Part shown: positions 61,692 to 64,000 of the stretch, piece after piece
Position numbering within the stretch: the stretch's first letter is position 1
How the letters are laid out: each line of letters starts with the position of its first letter
NCBI RefSeq assembly: GCF_040564635.1
Contig: NZ_CP159837.1
Location: 1,987,001-2,051,000, forward strand
Reading direction: 5' to 3'
DNA from: Planktothricoides raciborskii GIHE-MW2
GTDB lineage: Bacteria; Cyanobacteriota; Cyanobacteriia; Cyanobacteriales; Laspinemataceae
DNA: 64,000 nt
Position numbers and translations under genes: made by a program
Notes under the pieces: model-generated
Told to the model about the DNA's origin: nothing
Seen by the model: only the letters and a program-made list of their open reading frames with translations
Databases searched by the model: none

Positions 61692-64000
61692 ATGGATTTT
61701 TTTAATCAATTGGCTAAAGGTTTAAGTCAGGGTTGGAATACCTTTTCGCAAGAAATGGAGTGGTTGGCGCTTAATCAACAAGTTAATCAGCTTTATCATC
61801 AGGGTAATTTCAATGAAGCCATAGTCATTGCTAAACAAGCATTAACTTTAGCGAAATCCCTTCACCCAGGCGACCATCCTGATGTGGCAACCAGTTTGAA
61901 TAACTTGGGAGAACTCTACAACTCCCAGGGACGCTACACGGAAGCTGAACCTCTCTACAAACAGGCATTAGAGATGACAAAACGCCTATTTACAGGCGAC
62001 CATCCTAATGTAGCAACCAGTCTGAATAACTTGGCAGCACTCTACAACTCCCAAGCACGCTACGCGGAAGCTGAACCTCTCTGTCTACATGCATTAACAA
62101 TGAGAAAACGCCTATTTAATGGCGATCATCCTGATGTGGCACAAAGTCTGAATAACTTGGCATATCTCTACCACTCCCAAGCACGCGACTCTGAAGCTGA
62201 ACCTCTCTACAAACAGGCATTACAGATGAGAAAACGCCTATTTAATGGCGATCATCCTGATGTGGCACAAAGTCTGAATAACTTGGCAACACTCTACAAA
62301 TCCCAAGGACGCTACTCTGAGGCTGAACCTCTCCACAAACAGGCATTAGAGATGAGAAAACGCCTATTTACAGGCGACCATCCTAATGTGGCAACCAGTC
62401 TGAATAACTTGGCAGAAATCTACCATTCCCAAGGACACTACTCTAAGGCTGAACCTCTCTACAAACAGGCATTAGAGATGACAAAACGCCTATTTAATGG
62501 CGACCATCCCTATGTGGCAACCAGTCTGAATAACTTGGCATATCTCTACAAATCCCAAGGACGCTACGCCGAAGCTGAACCTCTTTACAAGCAGGCATTA
62601 GAGATGACAAAACGCCTATTTAATGGCGACCATCCTGATGTGGCAATCAGTCTGAATAACTTGGCATATCTCTACAAATCCCAAGCACGCTACGCCGAAG
62701 CTGAACCTCTCTGCATACAGGCATTAGAGATGACAAAACGCCTATTTCAAGGCGATCATGCTGATGTGGCACTCAGTCTGAATAACTTGGCAGCACTCTA
62801 TGATTCTCAAGGACGCTACACAGAAGCTGAACCTCTCTACAAACAGGCTTTAGAGATGAGAAAACGTCTCTTTAAAGGCCAGCATTCTTATCTAGCAGAC
62901 AGTCTAAATAACTTGGCATTCCTCTACAAGTCCCAAGGACGCTATTCTGAAGCTGAACCTCTCTACAAACAGGCATTACAGATGAGAAAACGCCTATTTA
63001 ATGGCGACCATCCTGATGTGGCAATCAGTCTGAATAACTTGGCAGAACTTTACTACTCCCAAGGACGCTACGCGGAAGCTGAACCTCTCTACAAACAGGC
63101 GTTAGAGATGACAAAACGCCTATTTAATGGCGACCATCCCTATGTAGGAACCAGTCTGAATAACTTGGCAGAACTTTACAGAACCCAAGGACGCTACGCG
63201 GATGCTGAACCTCTGCACAAACAGGCGTTAGAGATGAGAAAACGCCTATTTTCTAGCGACCATCCTGATGTGGCAGGCAGTCTGAATAACTTGGCATTAC
63301 TCTTAATTGCTACAAACCAGCCCCAAGAAGCATTTGATAAAATGCAAGAAGCCATTGAAATGGAGACTCGCTTGATCCGTCGTAATTTTGCTTTTAGTTC
63401 AGAACAAGAACGACTGCAATCAATTAAAAATAATCGACCAAGTTTTGATGCTTTCCTCTCCTTAGTTTCTCAATATTTCTCCGACTCTCCCGAACAAGTC
63501 CAAAAAGCCTTAGATGTCGTTCTCAACCGTAAATCTCTCACCGCAGCCGCGTTAGCCGCCTTTAATTTTGCCATCCATAGTCAACGCTATGCTCACCTCA
63601 AACCCCTATTTAATGATCTCCAGTCAAAGCAACAACAACTTTATCACCGTCGATATAACCCACCCCTTCCCGAACCGGAACAACCCATAGAACTTTATCG
63701 CATTCGTTTGCGAAACTATCAAAAAGATATTGCCGAATTAGAACAACAATGTCAACAGTTAGAAAAGCAGCTTTCCGCCGAAGTTCCCGAAATTCGACTC
63801 GACCATCAAACCCTCGATCGCCGCGCCGTTGCCTTAGAATTACCCCCTAATACGGTATTAGTAGAATATGTGCGGTTTGATCGCTATAATTTTACAGCCC
63901 CCAAAGGTGAAAAGTGGCAATCTGCCGAATATTGGGCGTTTATTTTACCTGCCCAAAAACCCGATGCGGTGCAGATGATTCCATTAGGACCAGCGCAACC
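61692..64000 (+). CDS. TPR-CHAT protein (caspase-like), 5' part
   Basis: Starts at ATG 61692 and is open to the window end (769 full codons). From about residue 50 there are 12 tetratricopeptide repeats of 42 residues, with the block SLNNLA recurring every 126 bp exactly (from 61898 to 63284). Typical unit pieces are 'YAEAEPLYKQALEMTKRLF' and 'GDHPDVA'. After residue ~540 comes the linker and start of a CHAT protease domain ('QERLQSIKNNRPSFDAFLSL', 'LNRKSLTAAAL', 'VLVEYVRFD'). The catalytic His/Cys would lie beyond the window. The family includes self-cleaving or target-cleaving proteases in bacterial conflict systems. Confidence 0.9.
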   Translation, partial: MDFFNQLAKGLSQGWNTFSQEMEWLALNQQVNQLYHQGNFNEAIVIAKQALTLAKSLHPGDHPDVATSLNNLGELYNSQGRYTEAEPLYKQALEMTKRLFTGDHPNVATSLNNLAALYNSQARYAEAEPLCLHALTMRKRLFNGDHPDVAQSLNNLAYLYHSQARDSEAEPLYKQALQMRKRLFNGDHPDVAQSLNNLATLYKSQGRYSEAEPLHKQALEMRKRLFTGDHPNVATSLNNLAEIYHSQGHYSKAEPLYKQALEMTKRLFNGDHPYVATSLNNLAYLYKSQGRYAEAEPLYKQALEMTKRLFNGDHPDVAISLNNLAYLYKSQARYAEAEPLCIQALEMTKRLFQGDHADVALSLNNLAALYDSQGRYTEAEPLYKQALEMRKRLFKGQHSYLADSLNNLAFLYKSQGRYSEAEPLYKQALQMRKRLFNGDHPDVAISLNNLAELYYSQGRYAEAEPLYKQALEMTKRLFNGDHPYVGTSLNNLAELYRTQGRYADAEPLHKQALEMRKRLFSSDHPDVAGSLNNLALLLIATNQPQEAFDKMQEAIEMETRLIRRNFAFSSEQERLQSIKNNRPSFDAFLSLVSQYFSDSPEQVQKALDVVLNRKSLTAAALAAFNFAIHSQRYAHLKPLFNDLQSKQQQLYHRRYNPPLPEPEQPIELYRIRLRNYQKDIAELEQQCQQLEKQLSAEVPEIRLDHQTLDRRAVALELPPNTVLVEYVRFDRYNFTAPKGEKWQSAEYWAFILPAQKPDAVQMIPLGPAQ

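Overview
The window is chromosomal DNA of a filamentous cyanobacterium of the Oscillatoriales type. The evidence is the very frequent HIP1 octamer GCGATCGC, a complete kaiABC circadian clock locus, cyanobacterial families (COP23, PEP-CTERM/DUF4114, KaiA, an ARC6-type IMS domain), many Uma2 and toxin-antitoxin genes, and dense short palindromic repeats built around GAAACCCGGTTTC. The exact genus cannot be fixed from sequence reading alone. No tRNA, rRNA, CRISPR array or transposase gene was recognised.

Layout. 1-5.2 kb: the 3' end of an IMS-domain gene, then three defence or toxin-antitoxin-like modules (DUF4325 STAS-like + PIN; AlbA_2/Schlafen ATPase regulator; MntA-HepT). They are separated by near-identical copies of a ~150 bp repeat (called R1 here), and a broken piece of the DUF4325 gene lies between modules 2 and 3. 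5.2-12.9 kb: housekeeping and signalling genes (cobM, lgt, rlmN, a PP2C-type response regulator divergent from an anti-sigma-type kinase, a zinc-ribbon protein), a 1.2 kb non-coding stretch and a PEP-CTERM protein. 13.0-25.7 kb: an exopolysaccharide cluster. The Wzc-like BY-kinase and the Wza-like SLBB exporter are on the minus strand; a Wzy/ligase, a Wzx flippase, a zinc-ribbon putative glycosyltransferase and three glycosyltransferases are on the plus strand. 25.7-31.3 kb: a repeat-rich accessory zone with a VapBC-like pair whose toxin frame runs on into a repeat array, two small unknown genes, a formyltransferase and a HTH-STAND ATPase. 31.3-35.4 kb: alaS, a decayed DUF433/DUF5615 pair and a TumA/TumE-like pair. 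35.4-46.9 kb: fatty acid hydroxylase, fatty acyl-AMP ligase, M28 peptidase, COP23 protein, an LCP protein, a subtilisin operon, rpe and a DsbA-like lipoprotein. 47.0-54.4 kb: a large hybrid histidine kinase divergent from kaiA-kaiB-kaiC. 54.9-64 kb: a DUF697 protein, two convergent Uma2 nucleases, a coiled-coil protein, a DUF4407 membrane protein with an apparent frameshift, and a DUF4384-like protein followed by a TPR-CHAT protein that runs off the window.

How the genes work together. The capsule genes give a plausible Wzx/Wzy assembly line with export through Wza/Wzc. KaiA, KaiB and KaiC form the clock, and the divergent kinase with degenerate receivers is a candidate clock-associated regulator by position only. 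The accessory zones are shaped by small repeats. They bracket toxin modules, create chimeric 3' ends, extend one toxin frame and truncate another. One 22 bp repeat has entered two neighbouring genes in frame. The most unusual observations are the R1-bracketed modules with a recombination junction at a HIP1 core, the STAS-PIN pair, the VapC frame inside a repeat array, and the probable T9 frameshift in the DUF4407 gene.
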